Assembly (NCBI RefSeq): GCF_900115395.1
Contig: NZ_FOWE01000003.1
Location: 1-64,000 of the forward strand
Length of the DNA stretch: 64,000 nucleotides
Origin: Geodermatophilus obscurus
Lineage (GTDB): Bacteria; Actinomycetota; Actinomycetes; Mycobacteriales; Geodermatophilaceae
Reading direction: 5' to 3'
The notes under the pieces were generated by a model that was given only the letters and a program-made list of their open reading frames with translations, had not been told where the DNA came from and searched no databases. The translations under genes and the position numbers were made by a program. Shown piece after piece: positions 45,592-55,900 of the stretch (position 1 is the first letter of the stretch; each line of letters starts with the position of its first letter).

Positions 45592-46799
45592 CGCGCGGTC
45601 AGGACGACGGGCAGCTCGGCCAGACCCCGGATGACGAACTCCGGCCGCCGCCGCGCCGGGCGGGCCAGCTGCAGGTCGGCCGTGCGGCCGAGCAGCGCGC
45701 CGAAGGAGGCCTGCAGCTCCACGCGGGCCAGCGGTGCCCCGATGCAGAAGTGCACCCCGGCGCCGAAGGAGACGTGCGGGTTGTCGGTGCGGCCGACGTC
45801 GAGGGTGTCGGGGTCGGCGAAGACGGCGGGGTCGCGGTTGGCCGCGCCGAGCAGTGCGGCGACCTTCTGCCCCTCGCGGACCGTCACGCCGCCGACCTCG
45901 ACGTCCTCGGTGGCGGTGCGCTCGAACAGCTGCAGCGGCGAGTCGAAGCGCATGAGCTCCTCGATCGCCGTCGGCAGGAGCGCGGGGTCGGCGCGCAGCC
46001 GCACCAGCTGGTCGCGGTGCTCGAGCAGCGCCAGCAGGCCGTTGCCGCTCACGTTGACCGTCGCCTCGTGGCCGGCGTTGAGCAGCAGGACGCAGGTGGT
46101 GACCAGCTCGTCCTCGGTCAGCCGGTCGCCGTCGGAGTCGCGCACCGTGACCAGGTGGGTGAGCAGGTCCTCGCCGGGGCTGCGGCGCCGCTCGGCGGCC
46201 AGCTCGCGCAGGTAGGCGACGAACTCCGCGGCGGCGCGCTCGGCGGCGTCCTCGACGGCCTCGGTGCGGCCGTACTCGTACATCTTCACAATCGCGTTGG
46301 ACCACGGCCGCAGCAGCGGCCGGTCGGCCGCCGGGACGCCGAGCAGCTCGGCGATGACGGCGACCGGCAGTTCCTCGGCCATGCCGGACAGGACGTCGAC
46401 CTCGGCCGTGCCGCCGGAGCGCTCGACCAGCCCGTCGACCATCGAGTCGGCCAGCTGCTGCACCCACGGCCGCAGCCGCTCGACGTGGCCGCGGGCGAAG
46501 GCGGCGCTGACCAGCCGGCGCAGCCGGGTGTGCTCGGGCGGCTCCATCTCCAGGATCGCGTTGCGGTGGACCAGGTTGAAGGACGGGAAGCGCTCCTCGG
46601 GCGTGCGGTCGCGCCAGATGCGGCCCAGCCGCCGGTCGCGCAGGACGGCGTTGCTCTCCGCGTGGGTGAACGCCAACCACAGCTGCAGCCCCTCGTGCCA
46701 CAGCACCGGGGCGACGGCGCGGGCGGCGGCGAAGGCCGGGTAGGGATCGGCGACGACGGCGGGGTCGGTGAGGTCGATCGGCGGCGCCGCGGTGGTCAC
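45588..46799 (-). CDS. Cytochrome P450
   Basis: 403 residues from GTG at 46799. I-helix LLNAGHEATVN, ExxR in AIEELMR, and heme-binding FGAGVHFCIGAPLARVEL with the axial Cys. Bacterial class I P450, soluble, needing a separate ferredoxin and reductase that are not in the window. TAGGCT lies eight bases upstream of GTG. The substrate cannot be told; it is co-translated with an AlkD-like protein. Confidence 0.95.
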   Translation of the reverse strand: MTTAAPPIDLTDPAVVADPYPAFAAARAVAPVLWHEGLQLWLAFTHAESNAVLRDRRLGRIWRDRTPEERFPSFNLVHRNAILEMEPPEHTRLRRLVSAAFARGHVERLRPWVQQLADSMVDGLVERSGGTAEVDVLSGMAEELPVAVIAELLGVPAADRPLLRPWSNAIVKMYEYGRTEAVEDAAERAAAEFVAYLRELAAERRRSPGEDLLTHLVTVRDSDGDRLTEDELVTTCVLLLNAGHEATVNVSGNGLLALLEHRDQLVRLRADPALLPTAIEELMRFDSPLQLFERTATEDVEVGGVTVREGQKVAALLGAANRDPAVFADPDTLDVGRTDNPHVSFGAGVHFCIGAPLARVELQASFGALLGRTADLQLARPARRRPEFVIRGLAELPVVLTAR

Positions 46800-46842
46800 G
46801 GCCGGGGAGCCTATGCCGCGCGGGACCCCGTCCCGGCCCACA

Positions 46843-46848
46843 TACGCT
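46843..46848 (+). promoter_or_regulatory. -10 hexamer TACGCT, probable leaderless promoter
   Basis: TACGCT fits TANNNT and lies seven bases before the ATG of the SEC-C gene; there is no ribosome-binding site. Confidence 0.5.
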
Positions 46849-46855
46849 GGGCGCC

Positions 46856-47797
46856 ATGGCCCGTTCCGCGACCCGCCGCCGTCCCGCGTCCGCACCCGCG
46901 TCCGCCGAGGGCGGGACCAACCCCAAGGCCCCCTGCCCGTGCGGGTCCGGCCGCCGGTACAAGCACTGCCACGGCTCGGGCTACGCGCCGCCGGTGACCC
47001 GCCCCTTCGAGGGCCTGCCCGGTGAGCCGGACTGGGTGGCGCTGCGCGAGCTGGTGCCCGCCGCCACCGCGCCGCTGAGGACCACCGACGGCCGCGACGT
47101 CACCCTGGCCAGCGTGCTGCCCGGCGGGGCGCCGGCGCTGGTGCGCACCAGCGGCGAGATCCTGCTGGGCGTCCAGCTCCCGGCCTCCTCCGACGACGTC
47201 AGCCGCGACATCGGCACCGCGCTGGCCGCCGCCCTGGAGGCCCCGAAGGGTGCGCCGGTCGACCCGGGTCCCATCGGCGCCGCCGGTTCGGCCGGCCCCC
47301 GCCTGCAGGAGCTGCTCGACCTCGACGCGCCGCTCGAGGTGACCGTGCACGAGGACTTCGGCTTCTGGCTGGAGGGCACCGACGCCGGCGCCGCCGCCCG
47401 CGCCGGCCTGGAGCGGGCCAACGAGGCGGTGCTGCCCACCGAGCGGCTCGAGGGCCTGGGCGCGGCCTACTGGGTGCGGCCCGGCCACGAGCGCGCCCAC
47501 CTGCGCTGGGTGCGGCCCGAGGCGGAGGAGCCGCTGCTCGACGCGCTGGCCCGGCTCTCGGCCGCAGAGCAGCTGCTGCTGGGCGAGGGCACCCGGTACG
47601 CGGGCGCCTTCCGGGCGCACGGGCTGGTCGTGCCGGTGTGGGACCTGCCCGCCGACACCCCGGCACAGGAGTGGAGCGGCCCGGCGGCGGAGTTCGGCAC
47701 CCGGCTGGAGGAGGCGCTGGCCTCGACCGGCCCGCTGACCGCCGACGAGCGCCGCGCCCGCGCCGGCCTGCTCTCCCGGCAGGTCACGCTGCGCTGA
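46856..47797 (+). CDS. SEC-C motif / DUF5926-like protein
   Basis: 313 residues. A basic N-terminus leads to a SEC-C zinc motif (CPCGSGRRYKHCHG, about 27-40), then a domain common in actinobacteria whose role is unknown (VRTSGEILLGVQLPASSDDVSRDIGTALAAAL; RLEGLGAAYWVRPGHERAHLRWVRPE). SEC-C motifs bind zinc and often SecB or nucleic acids. Divergent from P450 with 56 bases between. Followed by two hairpins. Confidence 0.88.
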   Translation: MARSATRRRPASAPASAEGGTNPKAPCPCGSGRRYKHCHGSGYAPPVTRPFEGLPGEPDWVALRELVPAATAPLRTTDGRDVTLASVLPGGAPALVRTSGEILLGVQLPASSDDVSRDIGTALAAALEAPKGAPVDPGPIGAAGSAGPRLQELLDLDAPLEVTVHEDFGFWLEGTDAGAAARAGLERANEAVLPTERLEGLGAAYWVRPGHERAHLRWVRPEAEEPLLDALARLSAAEQLLLGEGTRYAGAFRAHGLVVPVWDLPADTPAQEWSGPAAEFGTRLEEALASTGPLTADERRARAGLLSRQVTLR

Positions 47798-47835
47798 CCC
47801 GCCGAGCCGGTCCCGGAGCACCTCTCCCGCCGGCA

Positions 47836-47871
47836 GTCGTGCTCTGCACGCAGGTGTGTGCAGAGCACGAC
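47836..47871. terminator. Perfect 14-bp hairpin after SEC-C gene
   Basis: Arms gtcgtgctctgcac (47836-47849) and gtgcagagcacgac (47858-47871) with an 8-base loop, between convergent genes. No T-tract. Confidence 0.75.
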
Positions 47872-47899
47872 CGAGCCGGGGACCTGCACCGGCCGGTCC

Positions 47900-47934
47900 T
47901 CGTGCTCTGGGTCCGCTCCGGACTCAGAGCACGA
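47900..47934. terminator. Second hairpin with the same arm word
   Basis: tcgtgctctg (47900-47909) with cagagcacga (47925-47934), extended inward by gtccg/cggac around a ctc loop. It shares TCGTGCTCTG with the hairpin at 47836, so the pair is a local duplication. It can terminate the minus-strand M20 gene. Confidence 0.75.
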
Positions 47935-47952
47935 CTGCGCGCAGGAGGACCC

Positions 47953-49389
47953 TCAGAGGCTCCGGATCAGGTGCCGGAAGAACACCGCGCCCCGGTGCAA
48001 CGCCGCCACGCTGATCCGCTCGTCGGCGGCGTGCAGGGCGTCGAGCTCGCCGCGGGACAGGTCGAAGGGCATGAACCGGTAGACGCTGTCGCTGATCTGC
48101 GCGAAGAGCCGCGCGTCGCTGGCCTGCACCATCAGGTACGGCGCCACCGCCGCGTCCGGGTACACCGCGCGCACCGCCGCGCCGAGGGCGGCATAGGCGT
48201 CGTTGTCGGTCCGCGACACCGGTGACGGGTCGGTGCCCGACAGCACCCGCACCTCCACCGAGGGGTCGCCGACCACCCGGCGCAGCCGCTCGACGGTCGA
48301 GGCCACCGTCCCGCCCAGCGCGATCCGGATGTTCAGGTGCGCCCGCGCCCTCGTGGCGAGCACGTTCCGCGCGCTGCTGCCCTCCAGCTCGGTGACCGCC
48401 ACCGTCGTCCGCACCAGCGCGTTGGCCTCCCGGCTGGCCCGGGCCAGTGCCCGCGCGAGCACCGGCCGCAGCACCGGGGCGTGCGCGAACAGCACCCGGT
48501 ACGCCCCGGAGGCGTGTCGGCCGGCGACGTCGACCATCCCGAGGACGACGTCGTCGAGCCGGGCCGGGAACGGTGCGGCGTCCAGCCGCAGCACGGCGCG
48601 CGCCAGCCGGGCGGGGGCGCCGTCCGGGGTCGGCGACGACGCGTGACCGCCGGGGTCGGAGGTCACCAGCTCGACGTCGAGCAGGCCCTTCTCGGCCAGT
48701 CCGACGACGGCGAGCTGGCCCGGCACCCCGGGGAAGACGCCGGTCACCACCGCGCCGCCCTCGTCGAGCACCGCCCACGGCTCGATGCCCCGGTCACGGA
48801 AGGCCTGCACGGCCTGCTCGGCACCGGTGCCGAGCACCTCCTCGTCGTTGCTGGAGGACACGTAGACGTCCCGCGCGGGGGTGTGGCCGGCCGCGGCCAG
48901 CGACTCCACCGCCTCGAGGACCGCCACCAGCGAGCCCTTGTCGTCGATCGCGCCCCGGCCGTGCACGCAGCCGTCCTCGATCGCGCCGGAGAACGGGTCG
49001 CGGCTCCAGGCCTGCCCGGTCACGGGGACGACGTCGTGGTGGGCCATGAGCACCAGCGGCGGTGAGTCGGTGCCGCTGCGCCACCGGTAGAGCAGCGCGC
49101 CGCCGAGCAGCACCTCCCGCTCGAGGACCCGGTGCGTGTGCGGGTACAGCTCGGCCAGGCGCTCCCGGAACCGCTCGAACGCCCCGGCATCGACCTGCGC
49201 CGGGTCCCGGGAGGAGACCGTGGGGATGCGGATGAGCTCGGCCAGGCGGGCCGCGGCGGCGTCGGCGTCGAGCCCGGCGTCGTCGGCCGGCGGGACGGCG
49301 ACCTCGGCCGGCCGGAAGCGGGCCACCCGGCGCGCGGCGGCGCCGGCGAGCGCCGCGGCGCAGCCGGCGACGAGCGGTGCGGCCCTCAC
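47953..49389 (-). CDS. M20 family metallopeptidase
   Basis: 478 residues from GTG at 49389, which overlaps the MFS stop. A hydrophobic N-terminus (RAAPLVAGCAAALAGAAARRVARF) could be an anchor. Zinc ligands lie in LMAHHDVVPV, GRGAIDDKGS, NDEEVLGTGAE and the later LDEGGAV. It resembles CPS1/PM20D1-type carboxypeptidases that act on N-acyl amino acids or dipeptides. It is co-translated with an exporter of the MFS type and lies downstream of arginine deiminase on the same strand. Confidence 0.9.
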   Translation of the reverse strand: MRAAPLVAGCAAALAGAAARRVARFRPAEVAVPPADDAGLDADAAAARLAELIRIPTVSSRDPAQVDAGAFERFRERLAELYPHTHRVLEREVLLGGALLYRWRSGTDSPPLVLMAHHDVVPVTGQAWSRDPFSGAIEDGCVHGRGAIDDKGSLVAVLEAVESLAAAGHTPARDVYVSSSNDEEVLGTGAEQAVQAFRDRGIEPWAVLDEGGAVVTGVFPGVPGQLAVVGLAEKGLLDVELVTSDPGGHASSPTPDGAPARLARAVLRLDAAPFPARLDDVVLGMVDVAGRHASGAYRVLFAHAPVLRPVLARALARASREANALVRTTVAVTELEGSSARNVLATRARAHLNIRIALGGTVASTVERLRRVVGDPSVEVRVLSGTDPSPVSRTDNDAYAALGAAVRAVYPDAAVAPYLMVQASDARLFAQISDSVYRFMPFDLSRGELDALHAADERISVAALHRGAVFFRHLIRSL

Positions 49390-50849
49390 GCGACCTCCCG
49401 CACGCCGACGGCCTCGGGACGGTCGGAGAACGCCAGCCGCGGCACGAACAGCAGCGACAGCGCGGCCAGCCAGGCGGTGATCCCGCAGACGAGCCACACG
49501 GTGACGTAGCCCGACAGCGACCCGGCGGTCCCCACCGACCCGGCCGCCAGCGCCACGGCGAACACCGCCGAGGCGAAGCTCCCGCCCAGCACCTTCGTCG
49601 TGTTGGTCAGCCCCGTGGCGACGCCCGTGCGGCCCGGGGGTGCCGCCGCGGCCGCGGCGGCCGGCAGCGCCGCGACGAGCGCGCCCGAGCCGAGGCCCGC
49701 GACGACCATCGCGCCCAGCACCTGCGGCAGCGTGTCGTGCAGCGGCACCAGCAGCAGGTACCCCAGGCCGGTCAGCGTGGCCGCGCCGATGAGCGTGACC
49801 CGCGGCGTGGTGGCCTGCGAGACCCGGGAGAACAGGCCCGCACCGACCAGCATCGAGACCACGTACCCGCCGATGACGATCGACACCTCGCTCGTCGACA
49901 GGCCCAGGCCGTAGCCGTGGACCTCCGGGTCGGTGCGGGCGTACGTCGACAGCGGCCCCTGCGCGCCCAGCACGCTCACCCCGAACAGCCCGGCGGTCAG
50001 CTGCACCGGCCACATGCTGGGGGAGCGCAGCACCCGGAAGTCGACCAGCGGGTCCTCGCGGCGCAGCTCGTGGCGCACGAACGGCACGACCAGCAGCACG
50101 CCGAGCGCGGTCACCAGCCACGGCCACGGCTCGGCGGGGCCGTTGACCCGCACGAACGTCAGCCCGCCGGTGATCACCAGCAGGACGACGCTGAGCAGCG
50201 CGACGCCGCTGACGTCGACCTGCCCGCCCGTGCGGTCGGCGCTCTCCGGCACCCGGGTGAGCACGACGACGCAGACGCCGACCACCAGCACGCCCGGCAC
50301 GAGCAGCACCAGCCAGAAGCGCCCGGCCAGCGCCGCGCCGATCTGCCCGCCGCCCAGCGCGCCCACGATCGCGCCGGCCTGCAGCGCGGCGACGATCGTG
50401 CCGGTGGCCCGGCGGGTGCGGGCGGCGGCGTCCGGCCCGCCGCGGGAGCGGGAGTGGATGAGCGCGACCTGCAGCGGCAGCCACGCCGAGTAGACGCCCT
50501 GCACCGCCCAGGCCGCGAGGAAGACGCCGAAGTCCTCCGCGGACGCCAGGACGAGCGTCGCCGCGGCGACGACGGCCGCCGAGGCCAGCAGCATCCGGCG
50601 GTGCCCGTACAGGTCGCCCAGCTTGGCCAGCACCGGCACCGCGATCGCCGACAGCATCAGCTGGGCGGCCTCCAGCCAGTTGACGTCGGCGTCGTTCACG
50701 TCGAGGTGCCGGGCGACGTCGGTGAGCAGCGGGACGTAGTAGCCCTGCAGGACGCCGCTGGTGAACTCGACGAAGACCAGCCAGCCGACCAGGCCCCCGC
50801 CGAGCCCGGCGATGCGGCCGGCGCGCCGGCCGGTGTCGGTGCCCGTCAC
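49386..50849 (-). CDS. MFS transporter (DHA2-like, 14 TM)
   Basis: 487 residues with about 14 membrane segments. Motif A-like LGDLYGHRRMLLASA and a large Gly-rich C-terminal half (GLTNTTKVLGGSFASAVF). It resembles drug:proton exporters. GTG start with a ribosome-binding site gggaggag. It is co-translated with the M20 peptidase, so it may export the peptidase product or substrate, which is inference. Confidence 0.92.
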   Translation of the reverse strand: MTGTDTGRRAGRIAGLGGGLVGWLVFVEFTSGVLQGYYVPLLTDVARHLDVNDADVNWLEAAQLMLSAIAVPVLAKLGDLYGHRRMLLASAAVVAAATLVLASAEDFGVFLAAWAVQGVYSAWLPLQVALIHSRSRGGPDAAARTRRATGTIVAALQAGAIVGALGGGQIGAALAGRFWLVLLVPGVLVVGVCVVVLTRVPESADRTGGQVDVSGVALLSVVLLVITGGLTFVRVNGPAEPWPWLVTALGVLLVVPFVRHELRREDPLVDFRVLRSPSMWPVQLTAGLFGVSVLGAQGPLSTYARTDPEVHGYGLGLSTSEVSIVIGGYVVSMLVGAGLFSRVSQATTPRVTLIGAATLTGLGYLLLVPLHDTLPQVLGAMVVAGLGSGALVAALPAAAAAAAPPGRTGVATGLTNTTKVLGGSFASAVFAVALAAGSVGTAGSLSGYVTVWLVCGITAWLAALSLLFVPRLAFSDRPEAVGVREVA

Positions 50850-50880
50850 GTGGCTCCTCCCGTCGGGACCCGCTCCCGCG

Positions 50881-50907
50881 CGGTCCGGTACGGCACCGTA
50901 CGGACCG
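50881..50907 (-). terminator. Hairpin between arcA and MFS genes
   Basis: cggtccggtacgg (50881-50893) pairs with ccgtacggaccg (50896-50907) with one bulged G. It follows the arginine deiminase gene on the minus strand by nine bases and would end or attenuate its transcript before the MFS gene. No T-tract. Confidence 0.6.
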
Positions 50908-50915
50908 GGCGGCCG

Positions 50916-52157
50916 CTACGGGAGGGGGCTCACCGGGTCGCGCCACACGGGACAGGACATGCACCGGGGGCCGCCGCGGCCGCTGCCCAGCTCCGAGCCC
51001 GCGATGCGCACCACCTCGATGCCGGCCGCCTCCAGCGCCGCGTTGGTCACCGTGTTGCGCTCGTACGCCACGGCGAGCCGCGGCGCGAGCGCCAGGGTGT
51101 TGTTGCCGTCGTCCCACTGCTCGCGCTCGGCGGTGACCGGGTCGAGGCCGGTGTCGATGACCCGCAGCCGGTCGATGCCCATCGCCTCGGCCGCCGCGAC
51201 GACGAACGGCTGCGGCCCGCGCACCGACAGCTCGACGGTGTCGTCGCCGTCGGGGAGGCCGCCCTCGGCGGTGACCGTCCAGGCCGCCAGCGAGTCGGCC
51301 ACCGCGGGGTACATGACCATGGCGTCGACGTCGACCATCGTGGCGATGGTGTCCAGGTGCATCGTCGCCCGCTCCTGGGCGATCGGGACGGCGAGCACCG
51401 TGTGCGCGAGCCCGCGGGCGAACACCCGTCGGGCCAGCCGCTCGGCACCGCCGGGCGTCGTCCGCTCCCCGACGCCGACGGCGAGGACGCCCGGTGCCAG
51501 CAGCAGCACGTCGCCGCCCTCGAGGTGCTCCAGCGAGGCGTCGTAGAGCTGCCCGGAGCCCGCGAAGCGCGGGTGGTGGGTGGCGATCGCGCGCAGGATC
51601 GTGCTCTCCCGGTGCCGCGCGGGCATGGCCAGCGAGGTGATCGCCACCTGGTCGCCCACCCACACCGAGGAGTCGCGGGTGAACAGCAGGTTGGGCAGCG
51701 GCGGGACGACGAAGTCGCCGCGGTCCATGATCTCGTAGGCCAGGCCGCGGCCGCCGTGCAACTCGTCGTGGGCGAGGCCGGCCATGAGGGCGCCGGCCAG
51801 GTCCTCCGGCGCCAGGCCGGCGAGGTGGTCGGCCGCGGCGCGCTTGAGGGTGGCGCCCAGCCGGGGATCGTCGACGGCGGCCGCCACGAGGTCCTCGCGC
51901 GCCGCGGGCGTGGCCAGCACCTCCGCCAGCAGCGTGCCCAGGTAGAGCACCTCGACGCCGCGGTCGGTGAGCGCGGCGGCGAAGGCGTCGTGCTCCTCCT
52001 GGGCACGGGCCACCCACGGGACGCCGTCGAAGAGCAGCTGGTCGTTGTTGCGCGGCGTGAGCCGGCGCAGCTCGGCGCCGGGCCGGTGCAGGACCACCGT
52101 GCGCAGGGGGCCGACCTCGCTGGTCACGCCGAGGGAGGAGGGGGTCGGGGCGCTCAC
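50916..52157 (-). CDS. arcA: Arginine deiminase
   Basis: 413 residues, full length. Substrate and catalytic residues: [23 protein letters not shown] and the nucleophile Cys in GGPRCMSCP near the C-terminus. It converts arginine to citrulline and ammonia. GTG at 52157. No ornithine carbamoyltransferase or carbamate kinase gene is adjacent, so the full arginine deiminase pathway is not encoded here. Divergent from an SDR gene with 73 bases between. Confidence 0.96.
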   Translation of the reverse strand: MSAPTPSSLGVTSEVGPLRTVVLHRPGAELRRLTPRNNDQLLFDGVPWVARAQEEHDAFAAALTDRGVEVLYLGTLLAEVLATPAAREDLVAAAVDDPRLGATLKRAAADHLAGLAPEDLAGALMAGLAHDELHGGRGLAYEIMDRGDFVVPPLPNLLFTRDSSVWVGDQVAITSLAMPARHRESTILRAIATHHPRFAGSGQLYDASLEHLEGGDVLLLAPGVLAVGVGERTTPGGAERLARRVFARGLAHTVLAVPIAQERATMHLDTIATMVDVDAMVMYPAVADSLAAWTVTAEGGLPDGDDTVELSVRGPQPFVVAAAEAMGIDRLRVIDTGLDPVTAEREQWDDGNNTLALAPRLAVAYERNTVTNAALEAAGIEVVRIAGSELGSGRGGPRCMSCPVWRDPVSPLP

Positions 52158-52230
52158 GGGGAACGAGGCTGGCACAGTGGCCCGGCCGCCGCCGGTCGGG
52201 GTGGCGCGCCGTCGCACCGGGAGGCACCGC

Positions 52231-52998
52231 GTGGACCTGTTCGACCTGACCGGCAAGATCGCCGTCGTCACCGGCGGCACCCGCGGCATCGGCCTGATGA
52301 TGGCCCGCGGGCTGCTGCAGGCCGGGGCGTCGGTGTACGTCTCCTCGCGCAAGCCCGAGGCCGGGGAGCAGGCCGTCGCGGAGCTGTCGGGGTTCGGCCG
52401 GGTCGGGTCGATCCCCGCCGACGTCAGCACCGAGGCCGAGTGCGTCCGGCTGGCCGAGGAGGTCGGCCGGCGCGAGGAGAAGGTGCACGTGCTCGTCAAC
52501 AACGCCGGCGCCACCTGGGGCGAGCCGTTCGAGACCTTCCCCGCGTCGGCCTGGGACAAGGTGCTCGACCTCAACCTCAAGGCGCCCTTCTTCCTCACCC
52601 GGGCGATGGTGCCGCTGCTGGCGGCCGCCGCCACCGACGACGACCCGGCGCGGGTGGTCAACGTCGGCAGCATCGACGGCATCCAGGTGCCGGTCCTGCC
52701 CACCTACGCGTACTCCTCCAGCAAAGCCGCGGTGCACCAGCTCACCCGGCACCTCGCCAAGGAGCTCGGGCCGCGCCGGATCACCGTCAACGCCGTCGCC
52801 CCGGGGCCGTTCGAGTCGAAAATGATGGCCGCCACGCTGGCCGCCCGCGGCGACGAGATCGCCGCCAGCTCGCCGCTGGGCCGCATCGGCCGGCCCGACG
52901 ACATGGCCGGCGTCGTCGTCTACCTGTCCAGCCGGGCCGGCGCCTACGTGACCGGCGCCGTCATCCCCGTCGACGGCGGTCGCGCCACGACCCGTTAG
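52231..52998 (+). CDS. SDR family oxidoreductase (gluconate-dehydrogenase-like)
   Basis: 255 residues from GTG with ggga/gg upstream. NAD(P) motif TGGTRGIG near 11-18, NNAGATWGE, active Ser in VNVGSIDG, and [17 protein letters not shown] and a C-terminal [10 protein letters not shown] complete a classical SDR. Substrate unknown. Its 3' end overlaps the BTAD regulator stop by four bases (convergent). Confidence 0.93.
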   Translation: MDLFDLTGKIAVVTGGTRGIGLMMARGLLQAGASVYVSSRKPEAGEQAVAELSGFGRVGSIPADVSTEAECVRLAEEVGRREEKVHVLVNNAGATWGEPFETFPASAWDKVLDLNLKAPFFLTRAMVPLLAAAATDDDPARVVNVGSIDGIQVPVLPTYAYSSSKAAVHQLTRHLAKELGPRRITVNAVAPGPFESKMMAATLAARGDEIAASSPLGRIGRPDDMAGVVVYLSSRAGAYVTGAVIPVDGGRATTR

Positions 52999-55900
52999 GC
53001 GGGGCGCTCCTCGACCGGGGCAGGCGCGGCGGCGCGGGGCGCCGCGGGTGGGGGACGGCGGCGGCGCGGGCGACGGGCCTCCTCGGCCGGCACCCGCGCC
53101 AGGTGCGCCTCGGCCAGCGCCACCTGCTGCGGTGACCCGACCCGGCGGCCCTGCTCGCGGGCGCCGGTCCACCAGTCGCGGGCGGCCACCGTGTCGCCTC
53201 CCGCCTCCGCGATGCGGCCCAGCACCTCGTCGTAGGCCCCGAGGCTGAACGCCGGCGTCCCCAGCACCGCCTGCCGCCCGCGGAAGGGCAGCAGCGCCAC
53301 CGTCGCCATCGTGACCTCGGGCTCGTCGCCCAGGTGCAGCGCGGCCTCGGCCTGCAGCAGCACCGCGACGTCGCTGGCCCAGTCGCGGATCTGGGTGCGG
53401 CCCCACCGCGCCCGCAGCCGCCGCGCCTCGGCCAGGTCGCCGGACTCCGCCGCGGCGAGCACGGCCATCAGCTGCAGCAGCGGGTTGCCCTCGTCGCCGG
53501 TCTCGACCAGCAGGCCGATGGCCTCGGGCAGCCGGCCGTCGGCGCGGCGCAGCGCGAACTGGTGCGCGGCGTAGGCGTGCCGGGAGTGCGGCGTCACCCG
53601 CCGGTAGAGCTCGTGCGCCTCGGTGGTCAGCTCCTCCGCCCGGGCGGCGTCGCCGGCCAGCCAGGCCGCCCCGGCCTGCTGCCACAGCACGTGCGGGCGC
53701 ACCTCGGGCCCGGACAGGGAGAACGCCAGCCGCCGCCCGGCCTCCAGGTCGGCCTCGAAGCCGGACCGGTCGGTCATGTGCAGCCGGATCGCCGCGCGGT
53801 GCAGCCGGGCGTAGAACTCCGTGCGCCGCGGCAGCCCGCGGCCGGCCAGCGCCAGCGCCTCGTCGGTGGCCGCCAGCCGCAGCTCGGCCGCGCCCGGGCG
53901 CCCCCACACCGCCAGCGAGTAGTTGTTGAGCACGCGGCCGAGCAGCTCGGGGTCGCCGGCGCCGCGGGCCAGTGCCACCGCCCGCTCGGCGTACCGCACG
54001 CCGCGCTGCAGGTCCTCGCTGAAGGCCAGCTCCACACCCAGGGTGCCCAGCAGCCGGGCGGTCAGCCGGTCGCGCTCGGCCTCGGTGGCGTCGGGCGCGA
54101 TCTGGTCGCGCTCGTCGAGCAGGTCCTCGAGCAGCCCGACCATCTCGGTGTCGACGACGCCGTGCGGCCGCCAGTTCCACAGGGTGACCGAGCCCCAGAC
54201 GGCGGCCGACTCGAGCATGCAGCGCCGGTCGCCGAGCTCGCGGGCCAGCGCCAGCGCCTCGCCGACCACCTCGTGCGCCTCGGTCCGCTGGCCGCTGCGC
54301 AGCAGGTCGTTGCCCAGCGCCGTGAGCAGGTCGTGGCGGGTGCGGGTGGCGTCGGGCGCGGCCGGGTCCAGCAGCCGCAGCGCCCGCCGGGTGTGCGCCG
54401 CCGCCTCGCCGTCGGCCAGCCGCGCGCGGGCCACCTCGGCGGCCGCGGTCGACCACCGCAGGCCCGGCTCGGCGCCGGTGATCGGCGCGGCCTCGACGAA
54501 GTGGTGCGCCAGCCGCTCCACGAGGGAATCGTCGGCGCGGCCGCCGGTCACCCGCTGCTGCAGCGCCTCGCCGAGCCGGGCGTGCAGCCGGGCGCGGCGC
54601 AGCGCCGGCAGGTCGTCGGCCAGCACCTCCTGCACCAGCGCGTGAGTGAACCGCCAGCTCCACGGGGCGGTGCCCTCGGCCACCAGCCCGGCGGCGGTCG
54701 CGGCGTCCAGCGCGGCGAGGGCGGCCTCGGCCGGCTCCCCGGCCGCCCGCAGCAGGTCGAGGGTCACCTCCCGCCCGGCGACGGCGGCCAGCTCCAGCAC
54801 CGGCCGGGCGCCCTCGGGCAGCCGGGCCAGGCGGGTGCGCAGCACCTCGACCACCGACGGCGGCACCGGCACCCGGTCCAGCCGCAGGTCGCGGGCGCCG
54901 CGCATCCAGCGGGTCAGCTCGACGACGAAGAACGGGTTGCCGGCGGTGCGGTCGTGCACGGTGGCGGCCAGCGCCGGGTCGCCGGCGCGGCCGAGCTGGG
55001 CGGCCAGCAGCGAGCCGACGTCCTCGGGGGCCAGGCCGTCGAGGGAGAGGGTGACGGCGGCCGGCTCGCGGGCCAGCCGGGCCAGGCAGTCGACGACGGC
55101 CTCGGGCAGGTCCTCCCCGACGCTGCGCACCGTGACCACCACCAGCAGCGGCACCCGGGGCAGGTGGCGGGCCAGCAGCGCCAGCAGCTGCACCGACGTC
55201 GCGTCGGCGCCCTGCAGGTCGTCGAGGACGACGAGCGCCGGCCGCTGCGCGGTGGCGGCGACCAGGCGGGAGCGCAGGTCCTGGAACAGCCGGAACCGGG
55301 CGGCGTCGGCGTCGGTCTCGCCGTGCTCGGCGACCGGCGCGGGCGGCTCCTGGCCCAGCTGCTCGAACGCCTGCGTCCACGGCCACAGCGGCGGGGCGCC
55401 GGCGTCGTCGGCGCAGCGGCTCTCGGCCACCGCCCACCCGGCGGCCCGGCCCATCGCCGCGACCGCCTCGGCCAGGCGGGTCTTGCCGATGCCGGCCTCC
55501 CCGGCGAGCACGACGACGGCCGGGCGGCCCGCGGCGGCGGCCTCGGCGGCCGCGCGCAGCCGGTCCAGCTCCTCACGGCGGCCGACCAGCGTGTCGTCGT
55601 CGGCGGGCGGCGTCAGCGGCGCCGGTCGCGCGGAGGGCGGCGGGACGACCGTCAGCGCCGGGCGCGGCGCACGGCGGGCCAGCGCGGGGTCCTGGCGCAG
55701 CACGCGGCGCTCCAGCTCGCGCAGCTCCGGGCCGGGGTCGATGCCCAGCTCGTCGCGCAGCAGCTCGGTGCAACGGCGCAGCGCGTCGAGGGCGTCGGCC
55801 TGGCGGTCGGCGGAGTAGAGGGCGGTGACCAGCCGGGCCCACAGCCGCTCGCGCAGCGGGTGCTCGGCGACCAGGCGCTGCAGGTCGGCGACGGCGGCGT

